Origin: Albula goreensis
Lineage: Eukaryota; Chordata; Actinopteri; Albuliformes; Albulidae
DNA: 64,000 bases
Reading direction: 5' to 3'
Assembly: GCA_022829145.1 (NCBI GenBank)
Contig: CM040753.1
Location: forward strand, 18,678,384 to 18,742,383
In this document: one piece after another, positions 1 through 10,483 of the stretch
Numbering within the stretch: position 1 is the stretch's first letter
Layout: every line of letters begins with the position of its first letter
Notes under the pieces: model-generated
The model's database searches: none
Told to the model about the DNA's origin: nothing
What the model saw: the letters and a program-made list of their open reading frames with translations, nothing else
Program-made: the position numbers and the translations under genes

Positions 1-11
1 TTTCCATTTAG

Positions 12-201
12 GCGTACGATATCCAAGGTAACCTGCAGGACGGAAGTCAGGTGGTGGTGTCGGTCATCTTTGAGAACAAGAGTGACAGCTTCCTCAAGTC
101 CATGGAGTTCAATGTGCTGGACTCTCTCAACTCCAAACTGCAGCGGCCGGAGGGGGCAGGGCCTCATGACGGTCTTGCTGTCCCCTTTCAGCTGCCCCCT
201 G
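12..201 (+). CDS. ap3d1: ap3d1 coding exon (ear domain, first exon in window)
   Basis: The acceptor AG is at 10-11 after a pyrimidine-rich start, and the reading frame opens with GCG TAC GAT. The donor GT is at 202-203 (GTGAGT). The exon has 190 nt and ends in phase 1. It encodes the start of the ear, including SVIFENKSDSFLKSMEFNVL. Confidence 0.92.
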
Positions 202-3002
202 GTGAGTGCAGAAATGAGGGCTAGGCCGAAGTACAGAGGCAGGGCCAAAGTGGGGGGGCATGAGGCTTAACGATGGGGTGGAGCAGCTGGACATACTGAG
301 AAGTAATAATGGGTAAGTGAGGCTTTGTGAATCCTGTAACAAATGGAATGTTCACATGCTATCAGTCAATGAGTTTCATCAATGCACAAGAGATTGCTTT
401 CCATGGCAAAACACCATGACTGGTCCAAATCAATGAATGACTGATAAAGTACCATTGCTCCACCTGTTTTAGGTTTCATTAAGCCTCATCCTCCCATCAC
501 CACCACTTCCACAAAATGTATGAAATCTCTCAAGAAATGTGCATGCCAAGTCTACTTGCAATTTGTGTGGATTATGAGATTTCTGTACTCTAATGCTATA
601 AGCTGTACACACAATTAACAGCTATTAATTACTTGCTCTGTCTATAGGGGTCTCAAATGAGGCGCGGTTCGTTTTTTCTGTGCAGAGCATCGTCATGCCA
701 CAGAAACTGAAAGGAACCCTTACTTTCATTGTCAAGGTGAGGCTTGGCTTTCCTCACCTGGATCATGTGACAAGTGTCCAGTGAAGGCAGCTCGGGGTAC
801 ATAGGTTTGCATTCAGCCAGTATTTCAGCTTCCTCTCTTCCTTTTAGTCTGAAGACTCCTCCACACATGAGAAACTGGACTTCAAACTGCACTTTACCTG
901 CACTTCGTACCTGATCACCACTCCCTGTTACAGGTCAGTACAAACAGCTGTTTCCTGATAACACGCTGATCTGTGTCCCTGTAGCAGAGGAGAGATGCAC
1001 ACAATTTTGCTGGGTCATACCTTGCTGTTGCTAGGACTGGTTCATGGTTGCTGGGGGAAAATATTGCTGACAGTGGAAAGTGTGCTCTGATATAAGGCCT
1101 GTGAAATCCTTTTACACAGCCAGGAAGATTTTGGAAGATTCTAAAGGATAGTTCTCAGGAATTGCAAAACATTTGTATACATTTCTCAGTCTGACAATTT
1201 TTTGCTGATACTGTTTGCCATTCTTGAAATCATTTGTACCCTGTAAAATCATAGAAAATTGAAAAGTATCTCACTGGTCTTGAAAAGTCCAGAGAATTCG
1301 GATAGATTTTTTAAAAAAACGAACTCATTCACTTAACTCACTATCTTAGCTCTGTTTACCATCCAGTGTTGCCATGTCAGTGTACTAATATAGCTAATAA
1401 ATTGTGTTGGTCATCGATTTGTATGGTGATTCCACAACCAACAGTCACCAGTCAATGCAGAGAGAAGGGTGCGAAAAAATATTTTGAGAGTATCCCAGCT
1501 CTATATGCCAAAAATATTTGGAAATCGAATCACGTTTTCGTCCATGAAACATCATTGAAAGACCATGGAGGGTATACATTTGGGTCAGTGTTCATTCATC
1601 TCAGCAGCAGAACTGCTGATGTTGGGTCAGATTTGCCTCTTGGTCTATAAAGGAGAAGGTTATTTTATTAACAGGGAAACCTGATCCTGGATCAGCACTC
1701 CTACCCCGAGACTGTCTGGGGACTCTGGAGGTGCAGTTTGTAAATGTGCTCCTTTTCTCAGCGACGCATATGCCAAACTGCTGGAGTCTGGCGACCTGAA
1801 GGGGAGCTCTGTGAAGCTGGAGGGAGTCAGCATGCCATTCCACCACCTGCTGGCCAGGATCTGCTTCCATCACCATTTCTCTGGTACACACATACATGAG
1901 TGGGGTGTTTAAAGTGAGGGACAAGACAGAGCGGGAGAGACAGGGGAGTGAGGAAGCGGAGGGTGGAGAGATGGGGGAGAGTTTAGAAAGAACAATCTGT
2001 TGAAAATGGTAGACATGGGAGGGGTTGAGAATGGAAAAAAAGTGAGAAGGGAGAAAGGAAAGGTAGGAGGCAAATGGAAGAGCATGAGAAAGGAAAGAAA
2101 GAGGGAGCTTACTATTTAGTGATGTTCCTTTTATATAAGGGGAGAGTATGAAGAAGGGGAGAGTATGAAGAAGGGTATTTCCCTGCAGAACTTCCTGCTT
2201 GGTTGTAACCTTGGCTTTCTTTGAGCAGTAAAGTAATAAAACAATGTTAGTTAGACACATTTGAGTAGGCAGGACAGAAGGGGAATGTGTCCAGCTGTCT
2301 GTCTGTCTCACTCAGATGTCACTTCCCATCCTATTTCTCTCTTTCCAGTTGTGGAGAGGATCGACTCCTGTGCCTCCATGTACAGCAGGTCAATCCAGGG
2401 TCACCACGTCTGTCTGCTGGTTAAAACAGTGAGTTCTTGTTTCAGCCTTGTTTAAGCAATGAGGACCACTGGCCTGGACACCTGGGACCTGTGCTGCATT
2501 AGAATAGCTTAGGAGCTTTGGAACCACATCCTTGTTATATCAGCATAGCTAAGTAGCCTTGGAGTTAGACTCACCAAGAATCATTATCATACAAACACTT
2601 CATGACCATGTTTAATTTGGGAAATCTGTGAACTATAGATCTGGAAACTGATTTAGTGCCTGTATAATATTTAATAATTTCGTACAAGTCTTAGTTTAAT
2701 TTTACTTGCTGTCCATTTATAGGTCTGAACATTTTACTGAGGCAAGTAATGTTCCTTGTTCAAGGATACAGCAAAAAATGTCTTCCACTCAGGAACTGAC
2801 CCTGCAACCTTTTACCTTTTGAGGTACATTCCCACTTTATCAGCAAGGTGCATTTGGCCTCGCAGTAACCGTGTTGTCGCCATGTCTCTCCCCCTCTCTG
2901 TCACAGGCTGATCAGACTGTGTCGATTGACGCAAAGTGTGACGAGCCGTCGCTGCTGGGGAACGTGTTGGATGAGATCAAGCAGACCTTCTCTCAGTGCT
3001 GA
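12..3002 (+). CDS. ap3d1: AP-3 adaptor complex delta subunit, C-terminal part (partial gene, last 6 coding exons)
   Basis: Delta is a large subunit of the heterotetrameric AP-3 adaptor, which sorts cargo from endosomes and the trans-Golgi to lysosomes and lysosome-related organelles. Joining 12-201, 648-736, 848-933, 1762-1883, 2349-2428 and 2907-3002 gives 663 nt: 220 codons and a TGA. All junctions are GT-AG and the phases agree. The peptide reads as the C-terminal ear (appendage) of vertebrate AP3D1. Landmarks are YDIQGNLQDG near the start, PFQLPPGVSNEARF across the first junction, LHFTCTSYLITTPCYSDAYA, the HHHFSVVERIDSCASMYSRS stretch and an ending in TFSQC. The hinge, trunk and start codon lie upstream of the window, so only about a fifth of a normal delta subunit is seen. 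Identification is by recognising conserved blocks, without an alignment. No frameshift or stop interrupts the exons. Confidence 0.95.
648..736 (+). CDS. ap3d1: ap3d1 coding exon
   Basis: The acceptor TCTATAG ends at 647 and the donor GTGAGG begins at 737. The 89 nt complete the Gly codon begun in the previous exon and end in phase 0. The exon encodes VSNEARFVFSVQSIVMPQ and then KLKGTLTFIVK, a block typical of the delta ear. Confidence 0.92.
848..933 (+). CDS. ap3d1: ap3d1 coding exon
   Basis: The acceptor CTTTTAG ends at 847 and the donor GTCAGT begins at 934. The exon has 86 nt and leaves phase 2. It encodes SEDSSTHEKLDFKLHF followed by TCTSYLITTPCY. Confidence 0.92.
1614..1715 (+). repeat. 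Short quasi-palindromic interspersed repeat, copy A (ap3d1 intron)
   Basis: The element begins TGCTGATGTTGGGTCAGATTT and ends in AAACCTGATCCTGGATCAGCA, so its ends are imperfect inverted copies of each other. A tail CTCCTACCCCGAGAC follows. Related copies lie at 20186-20364 and 20893-20970. The family resembles a short repeat I associate with teleost genomes, but I cannot name it. Confidence 0.6.
1762..1883 (+). CDS. ap3d1: ap3d1 coding exon
   Basis: The acceptor TTTTCTCAG ends at 1761 and the donor GTACAC begins at 1884, a weaker but legal donor. The 122 nt encode DAYAKLLESGDLKGSS and end in ARICFHHHFS. The frame is continuous with both neighbours. Confidence 0.92.
1905..2110. repeat. Purine-rich tract in ap3d1 intron
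   Basis: About 200 nt of the + strand are almost all A and G, with repeated GGGAGA, GAAAGG and AAGAGG. It explains the long open frame on the opposite strand, which is low in complexity and rich in Ser, Leu and Pro. Confidence 0.7.
2349..2428 (+). CDS. ap3d1: ap3d1 coding exon
   Basis: The acceptor CTTTCCAG ends at 2348 and the donor GTGAGT begins at 2429. The 80 nt encode VVERIDSCASMYSRSIQGHH and VCLLVKT, which is highly conserved in AP3D1. Confidence 0.93.
2735..2870 (-). mobile_element. Degenerate tRNA-derived SINE, reverse orientation
   Basis: The segment in the last ap3d1 intron has the usual layout of a reversed fish SINE: a region like CCTTGTTCAAGGATACAGCA, then a reversed B box near CCTGCAACC, then CTTTATCAGCAAGGTGC towards the 5' end. 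It is strongly diverged and no target-site duplication was seen. Confidence 0.45.
2907..3002 (+). CDS. ap3d1: ap3d1 terminal coding exon
   Basis: The acceptor GTCACAG ends at 2906. The 96 nt encode the last 31 residues, ending DEIKQTFSQC, and the TGA stop at 3000-3002. Confidence 0.92.
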   Translation, partial: ADQTVSIDAKCDEPSLLGNVLDEIKQTFSQC

Positions 3003-3735
3003 TTGTCTCTGACAGCCCGTTGGTGCCCTCCCTTCTCACACACACACACACAAAAAGACTGAGGCCGGTACACCCCAAACCTCCTGAATTTTATTTTCTT
3101 GTATTCTCTTTGATTCCCCAATTCCTCGTAGGACTGTCTGTTGTTGCCATTCTATCTAATCATGTCAGTTTAAATTTTCACGCAGACATGGGTAAATTCG
3201 CCAAATGTTATAATTCAGTCTCTGAATTTTTAAGGTCCCTGCCCTACCCAGCTTTGTGTCTCCCCCAAACATCATACATGCTGTACTTTCTTCTCTTTAT
3301 CATTTTTCTGTCTTTTTTTATTGAAACCCCGAAACCTAATGGAAACTGGATTTTTTTGTTTATAATTGTATTTCTACTGTTTATGTGTTATATTTTCAAA
3401 GTTTGGTTTGGTTCTTTAGACTGCCTGCGCCTTTGTCACCTGTCCTGGTGTTCGGTGTCACTGTGTGTTCACTGCCCCACACTCCACAGTGGTTCCTGCT
3501 CCACCACACTGCGGACTGGTGCAGCTGGAGTCCCTCACTCTTACTTGCCTTCCACCTTCTCTGCATCTCTCAAGTGTCCAGAGCTGAGCACCTGGCTCTC
3601 TCTGATTGCTGTCTTCAATCTGTCCTGTTCCTGGCTCCAACAGAGTCCAGTACAGATTTGACACAAAATAAGCAAGATGTATAAAACTCTCTTGAATCTC
3701 TCATGAACATTAAAGTAGGTTTATGTTTAACATAT
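3003..3735 (+). other. ap3d1: ap3d1 3' UTR with probable ATTAAA poly(A) signal
   Basis: AT-rich sequence follows the TGA. The first good poly(A) signal is ATTAAA at 3709-3714, followed by a GT-rich stretch (GTAGGTTTATG). The open frame across 2996-3661 overlaps the stop codon in another frame and resembles nothing, so it is treated as UTR. Further AATAAA signals near 5926, 6005 and 6041 could serve longer isoforms. Confidence 0.6.
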
Positions 3736-4071
3736 TGATTTGAAACCATTTTTTTTACCAATAGTTCAAAGACTTGGCAGTCTCAAGGTGTGATGTCATG
3801 TACACTCACATTAGGTTGTGTATGTGCTTCATGATATGTCTTCAAAAATGGCAAAACTTACTTTTTATTTATCCCTGTGAGACGCACACTTCTCATTCTG
3901 GGGATAATGTCACGCAATTGAGCTCCCTTTAACCAAAACAAGAAGGAGCAGAGGGGTATTCGAGGGCACATAGTGGGGACGAGGGGGTAAAATTACAAAC
4001 TTGTTTCCAAATGTGTCCAATTAATACCCCTAAAATTCTAGTTACAAGGCAGCAGCATGACATGAGAATGG

Positions 4072-4091
4072 TTTTTTTTTTTTTTTTTTTT
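4072..4091. repeat. Poly(T) run, 20 nt
   Basis: An uninterrupted T homopolymer. It could be a decayed poly(A) tail of a reverse-strand retroelement, but no element body was recognised beside it. Confidence 0.9.
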
Positions 4092-6399
4092 CCATATTTT
4101 TTCATAGATTATCCCTGGGGTGGGGAAACTCCTAGCTTGGAGGGCCAGTGCGTATATAGGTTTTTGTTTCTAGCAATTACCCTGTCTCGGCTTAGCCAAT
4201 TATCTGCATACAAGTTTGTTCTTTTGTAGGCTATACCATTGCAAAACATTTCAAGTGTGTACAAGAGAGCTTTTCAAGGAATGTAGCTAAACTTAATGAT
4301 CACATACATAATTGGGACTAATTAAATAAAGAGCAGAAGTTGTCATGGACTACAGAAATTAATGTGGCCCTGATTTCCCACCCCTAGCTCCGGTATAGAG
4401 ATTTGTCCTGGCATGGAGTGGAGGCACCCATGCTGGGGAAGCTCCCCATTTCTAAGCTGTGTACCTGTGTGCTATGTGCTGTCATGGCTGTTTTTGCTTG
4501 TTGCTTGCTTGTCTCTGCTAATTCAAGACCCACTGAAAGCTTTTCAATAGACTTTACTGGTACACAGTCCCACATATCAAGTTGCCCTTCTGTGACATCA
4601 AGATAGTTTGCAGACTAAAAATTGGCCTTCTGTGTGTATGCAAAAGGAAGGCTGGGTTCAGCTTGGAATAATCAAAGGAATGAGTCAGAAGCGAAAGAAC
4701 TGACATTTGGAGAGGAGAGAGGGATATCATTGTCCATTGTAGAGAATGACAAAAGCCTAGTTGGGACCCTTGATACTGTGTGAAGTCATCAAGCATCAGG
4801 TTGCAATTTGAACAGGGGAGTACAACTCTTGTCCAACTCTAGTCCAGCACACCATGTTATGGGCACAGCTCTGGCACTTTGTGTTAAATCACCCAAACGC
4901 AGACAAGCAGAACTCCCTTCATGCCTATACGCATAAGCTGCACTGGACTGAAAAATTTCTGAGGTTGATTGTGAAATGGCTCTGTACCATCAAGAGGTGG
5001 ATTTAAGGCCTGCAAATGAAGCCCCTCCACATGTGGTATATGCCAGGTTCTGTGCTATGGGTCCTCTCCGCTGCAAATTTGAAATAACTTCACCGTTCCC
5101 TGTTCACATAACCTTAGTCTTTTCATGATGCCTTTGTACGTCTAATAGGCTACTTGTTAATCAAGAGTGGCAACATACCCCAGTAGCTATACACTGTGAG
5201 TAAAGAGTTTGCTTATTTATTTTGGGAACATTAACCGTAAATATCTTATGTTGGGATATGCTTTGAACTAATTTCAGCTTTGCGTGGAACAGAGCAGAAT
5301 AATACAACAGTAATAACCTGTAACATTTTCGTGCAGAATATTTATTTTGAATGCAACTGAAAATTACATCTTGCATGAGTAGGAATGTATACATGTGCAT
5401 TATGCTGCGCTTTCTAATATCATACACACTCATCAAGAATATCTGGTTATCCCTTGATTGTCTTTTTCTTTTTCTGTATATTTTTTTATGGTGAGAAAGT
5501 GATCTTAAGACCACTTTGCTTCTTTTTTTGATCATGTGAACTTCTTTGTCTGTTATGAAGACATGAAATTTATTTTTTTTTTTTAAATCTTGGAATGTTG
5601 CTTCTAAACTTAAGTGTTTTGCATTTAAATGTATTATTTTCAGCTGGGGAAAGGGGGTTGAATTTGGTGTATTTGACTCCAAGAGGAAGAGGTCCAGTTC
5701 AAAGTATAATTGAAGACATGCTGTTTATCACAGTTGAATCAACCCTACTGGAAACATCTTGTTTCAAGTTGTTTTCTGGTATACCGTAGTGAATATCCTC
5801 CTTGCTGGGCTTATAAGACTAGAATATACTCTCATCGCTCTTCCTATTTCTTTGTCAAGACAAAGGTCCTGTGCGATTCCTTTTTTCTGTTTTTTTCCAG
5901 CTATACAATGTAATATGTTTATGAGAAATAAACCAAGGAAAAAAGGAAGGAATACTTTGCTATTAACATTCCTTTTTACGGAGAGCGAAGTCTACACACA
6001 AGAATAAAAATGAGCTGCTGTAGTCTTGTGTAAGGTGAACCAATAAACTCCCACATATTATGTGAAACTGTTTTAAAGCCTCTTTTGTAATCCAAAGCAC
6101 TTTTTTCTTTTTTGAGAAATGGGATACTTCTTGTATATGGTAATGCATCTTTTTTCCCCTCCCAAGTCTTTCTGTCTGTTTTCCATCTTAAGGTTGGAGT
6201 GGGTACGTGTGTGGTTTTTTCTTGTCTGGAAAGGAAAAGGTGATAGGTTGCAGTGCCCTCTGGAAGTCAGCAAATACAAGACCATTTGTTGTAGGCTAAA
6301 TGTTATTGTTGTCAGTTGTCACACAATTGGAAGGAGATCCATGCTGCTAACCCCCAGGCACTGACCAGCTGGCACTGAGGCATTCACACCAGCAATCAT

Positions 6400-6438
6400 T
6401 GTGTGTGTGCGTGCATGCGTGCGTGCGTGCGTGCGTGC
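6400..6438. repeat. (GTGT)/(GTGC) microsatellite
   Basis: Alternating purine-pyrimidine repeat that changes from GTGT to GTGC units, followed by CA-rich sequence. Confidence 0.9.
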
Positions 6439-7463
6439 AAAACACACACATGCATACTGGCACACACAGATGCTTATTGTCATTTGTTCATCTATTAAGG
6501 CCACCACAGACTGAGCTGACTATAGGCCAGCAGATGGTCAGCTAAGAAAATCCGCCCTCTGTGACATGCAAAGTCCTCTCAGGACCAACAGGTATGGAAC
6601 TATCTTCCACAGTTGTGAATCCCAGTCAGCTGGTGGCAAGCAGCCTTCAGCCACTCATCCAGTCAGAGAGAAGGATTGACTTAAGGGCTGTTACAACTGT
6701 CATGTGAAATGAAGAAGCAGAGAGGTTGCGTGCAGGGCTTTCAAGTACTCTCAGTGCAACAGGAAATGAAAAAAAAAAAAAGAACTATCTACAAGTCCAA
6801 AGCCAGGGGCTCTCTAAGATTACCAACATGATTAGGCATTAAAGAATATTTGTTTTGTGACAATTTCATTTTTAACAAATGGTACAATGCAGTGACAATG
6901 GTACATTAAACATGTATATGTTGTGGAAATAGGATTGATAAAGGCCATCACAAATCTTTAATCCCTTAAATTATAAGCACAAAACTTTAATTGGTTGTGA
7001 AGATTTCAGCAGAAAAGCTACACCCCTCTTTTTTTATTTTTATTTCTGCCCCCTAGTGCTGACCCAGCATATTATGTGACTGTCTCATGTTACTGACACA
7101 AGGTGTACCCTGTTGTAAATGGTAATTAGTCCTCAAGGATCACCAGTACTGGCTTGTTGGAGGCCAGCTGGGTGATGTGTTGAGGGTTTCATAACTGCTG
7201 TCAAATCAGGACAAAGATGTTTTCAAACAGGAGTTACAGTAACTTTTTGCTGAGACTGGCTTTTGGGTTGAGTCCTTTAAGTATTATTAATCTGTTCTAT
7301 ATAAGTATTGTACAGTTGACACTAAACCCCTGAATTTGTTTAGAGCTGTGTACAGCAGCATGTATTGTCAGTCTGATCTGTTTCTGAAGTGGATTAAGAG
7401 ATTTGTGTATGTTTGTTTGTCATGAGGTGGAGTGAATGTAATGCAGATAAACCTTTAAATAAG

Positions 7464-7471
<8 letters not shown>

Positions 7472-7534
<63 letters not shown>
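7472..7534. repeat. (TA)n microsatellite
   Basis: About 31 uninterrupted TA dinucleotides. It is fully self-complementary and likely to be length-polymorphic. Confidence 0.97.
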
Positions 7535-7535
<1 letters not shown>

Positions 7536-7956
7536 TTCAAAGACTTCATCTGTATATTATTCTTCTGTTGGGGTGCAGGAGAATGCTGATACAGGTAACC
7601 AGCAAACATAGAGATTAAAAATCAAGTGACTTTCTCCAATTCAGAGAGGAAGTAAACTAATCACTGTTCACCTTTTTGTCTTGGTCCATCAATCTCTGAA
7701 ATCCAAGACAGTGGCAGGAGAGTGGTATGCACTACAAAAGTCATCCTCACTGTTGGTAACAACTCTTCAACAACTCCTACCATTTATTTTTATTTAGACT
7801 AGGTATTTATGTTCTGACTTGCAAAGATCTACTGTGGGTGTGTAGACAAGCACGAATGATGAAGAGTGGTTAGTGTCTGGTGCCTGATAAGAGGCACACA
7901 TGACAATTGCCAATGGAGTACTTATTAAATTCTTAGAAGGGTTGTTATATATGTAT

Positions 7957-8080
<124 letters not shown>

Positions 8081-9783
8081 GATTGTTGACTGGGTTGGCC
8101 TACATGGTACACAGCATACAGACAAGACTAAAGCTACACCCAGTTTTAAAAATGTGTAATACTAAACATTACTAAAGCTTATTTAACACAGAAATTAAGT
8201 CACTCATTTCTCTGGAAAATGCTTTGAGTCTGCTATCCCTCAGGTTATGTCAGTTCTGTACTCTTGCTTTTCTTGTTTGTGAACTACTCATTCAGTTTGG
8301 GCTTGTAATTACAGCCTGTCATTTCATCATGTGGATCCCTCTGGTTTTTCAACATCAAAAATAACAGCCAGTGTAGATGTTTGTGCAGTATGTAGCTTCA
8401 CCTCTGAACAATGAAAAACTTTAATCATTTAATATATTATTTAATGTTGACTATAAATATGTATACAGAATTGCTGAATTTTGACTTGCTTTTCCATATC
8501 ATTTAAAACATTAATTTCAACATTTACTTTCAACAGAAGTACTTAGTACATAGTATGAGAATCATAGAGAACTCTAAGCATTGAAACAGTACATGAAAAT
8601 GCATTTCCTGTTGCACCAAACCCCATGACAGAACTTTGTTACTATAACCACAAAGCAAGACTAAGTTGGCCATAAACCATGTGTCTACTATGTATTCCTA
8701 TCAATAACAATTCCAATAATTATTTTATTATTTTTTATTATTTTTATACATTTGTCACTTGGTGTATCTTATGTCTCTGACACCACATACTATATTGTTT
8801 TCATATCAAACATAAAACATTTTCCTCTTTCCTGGGAGCCAATTTTATGAATTACTGAATGGGGGAAGTTTTTGGAAATGTTAAAGGGTGGTAGCTATTT
8901 TACTTCCAGTGTGTACCACACAACTCTGATCTTTCTTCCATTGCTAAGAGTTGTATCATTCTTGTCCATTTGACCTATCACACAGGAGTCCAATAGCAGG
9001 GTGTCAGATTTGTATTGAAATTCAAACCACCTCTGACTGTGGTTTCAATCACATTTGAAAACATTTGATTCCATGTGAATTTTGTTCATGCTTGAGGAAA
9101 CTATCAAACTGTAATATGATTTGTGCAATAAATCAAGTTTTATCCGTTTGAAACTGGTAATGCAAACATTGTCTGATACATCCAGGAAATGATCAGATAC
9201 TGATTTAATATTCTAAAAATCAGTTCTGAGTCACTGAAAGGTAGTTGTCCAAATGCAGACTTCGTCCACTTGATTCAGCCTTATACCGACACGATTTCAA
9301 AGCTCATTTGATCAAACTTGGCTTTCAAACTATTTTCTTCTTTCTTGTCTGGTATCATCACTAAAGTGAATGAATTTGTCAACGCTGTTGCTCCCAAGGA
9401 GTGAGTAGAAATCGCATCCAGAAGATTGTTTGCTGTAATACAAATCAATAGAAATGCTATTATTTAGTCATTTAAACAATAGAAACACATTTGTTCCATG
9501 CGTTCTGTTGTTACTTTCTCAAAATATCCAAGGATTTGTCTGTGTGCCTACAGGCGGAAAGTTTTGTGCTAGTATTACATTTATTCTCTGTTTTAGATTT
9601 AAGCGCGCTGTAGGTAGTAGTTTTTCATGGTGGCTTAGCCTTTAAAAGCAAATGAACAAGCAACTATGTTTGTCACTAACCAAATCGTTTAACCCATTTG
9701 TCGAATATGTGTTCATTGTAAAAATCTCTGGGTGGTAAATAAGAAACAGAGTTATAGTTAAGGGTGATTGGTCCATTTTGTAA

Positions 9784-9823
9784 AACTACTTTTCCCAGAA
9801 AGCACTGTAAGCAATTTTATTGG
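9784..9823 (+). promoter_or_regulatory. cdc34: cdc34 core promoter: ZNF143-like site and inverted CCAAT box
   Basis: At 9784-9804 the sequence AACTACTTTTCCCAGAAAGCA closely resembles the vertebrate ZNF143/STAF motif (ACTACAATTCCCAGAATGC type), usually found just upstream of TATA-less housekeeping promoters. Fifteen bases on, ATTGG at 9819-9823 is an inverted CCAAT box. No TATA box is evident. This lies about 475-515 bp upstream of the cdc34 start codon, which fits transcription starting around 9850-9900. Confidence 0.65.
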
Positions 9824-9869
9824 CTGCTTGGCGCTTGTTGCAGGGGACACATTTGGAGCGACACATCTT

Positions 9870-10297
9870 AGCAGCTGCAAATTGAGGAGGGAGAGATTTC
9901 TCTACCCAGCCGGACGTCCGTTCATTTATTTATTTATTTTTGTTGTTTACTTTATTTCTACACCCGATTGCATATCATTTTTGTCATAGTTGTTGGAATC
10001 TGGTTCGGGGTAGTTCCAAACACGTTTTGCGAGTTACTATCATAGCTAAACAACGGAGAACACCGACGGCAGATTCGAGAGGGCAGTAAAGCTAGCTTCG
10101 ACGGGTTTTGAGTTGTCAACGAGTGATTTACGGGTTTATTGTATCTTTCTGTAAGATACTGTGGACTGTAGACTTAGGGAACAAACAAGCCAATACACAA
10201 CAGACGATTTTGGTTTAGTTTAAGTAACTCTTCAAAAAAGGTAGCTAATTGTTTTAGAAAGGCTAGGGTTATTTATTTAGCCAGACCGAAGCTGAAT
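9870..10297 (+). other. cdc34: cdc34 5' UTR (approximate start)
   Basis: From the promoter to the start codon I see no ATG, so the first AUG of the leader would be the cdc34 start. The 5' boundary is inferred from the promoter position only. A 5' UTR intron cannot be excluded. Confidence 0.5.
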
Positions 10298-10483
10298 ATG
10301 GCTCAACATGGACATCACCATGTAGCGAGTTCCCAAAAGGCATTAATGCTTGAGATGAAGAGTCTTCAAGAGGAGCCAGTTGAAGGGTTCAAGATAACTT
10401 TAGTGGACGAATCGGACTTGTACAACTGGGAAGTAGCAATCTTTGGACCTCCAAATACTCACTACGAAGGGGGTTATTTTAAG
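10298..10483 (+). CDS. cdc34: cdc34 coding exon 1
   Basis: ATG at 10298; the donor GTGAGT begins at 10484. The 62 codons end in YEGGYFK in phase 0. The exon encodes the first helix and the start of the UBC beta sheet. The His-rich HGHHH near the N-terminus differs from mammalian CDC34. Confidence 0.95.

Noticed and set aside
1601-2311. 236-residue open frame on the minus strand inside ap3d1
   Set aside because: It covers an ap3d1 exon in antisense and a purine-rich intron. The protein is low in complexity and has no family features.
2996-3661. 221-residue open frame on the plus strand
   Set aside because: It starts inside the ap3d1 terminal exon in another frame and lies in the 3' UTR. The hydrophobic stretches come from T-rich DNA.
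5161-5682. 173-residue minus-strand open frame
   Set aside because: AT-rich, Lys/Ser/Leu-biased, with no recognisable domain, splice context or promoter. A chance frame is likeliest.
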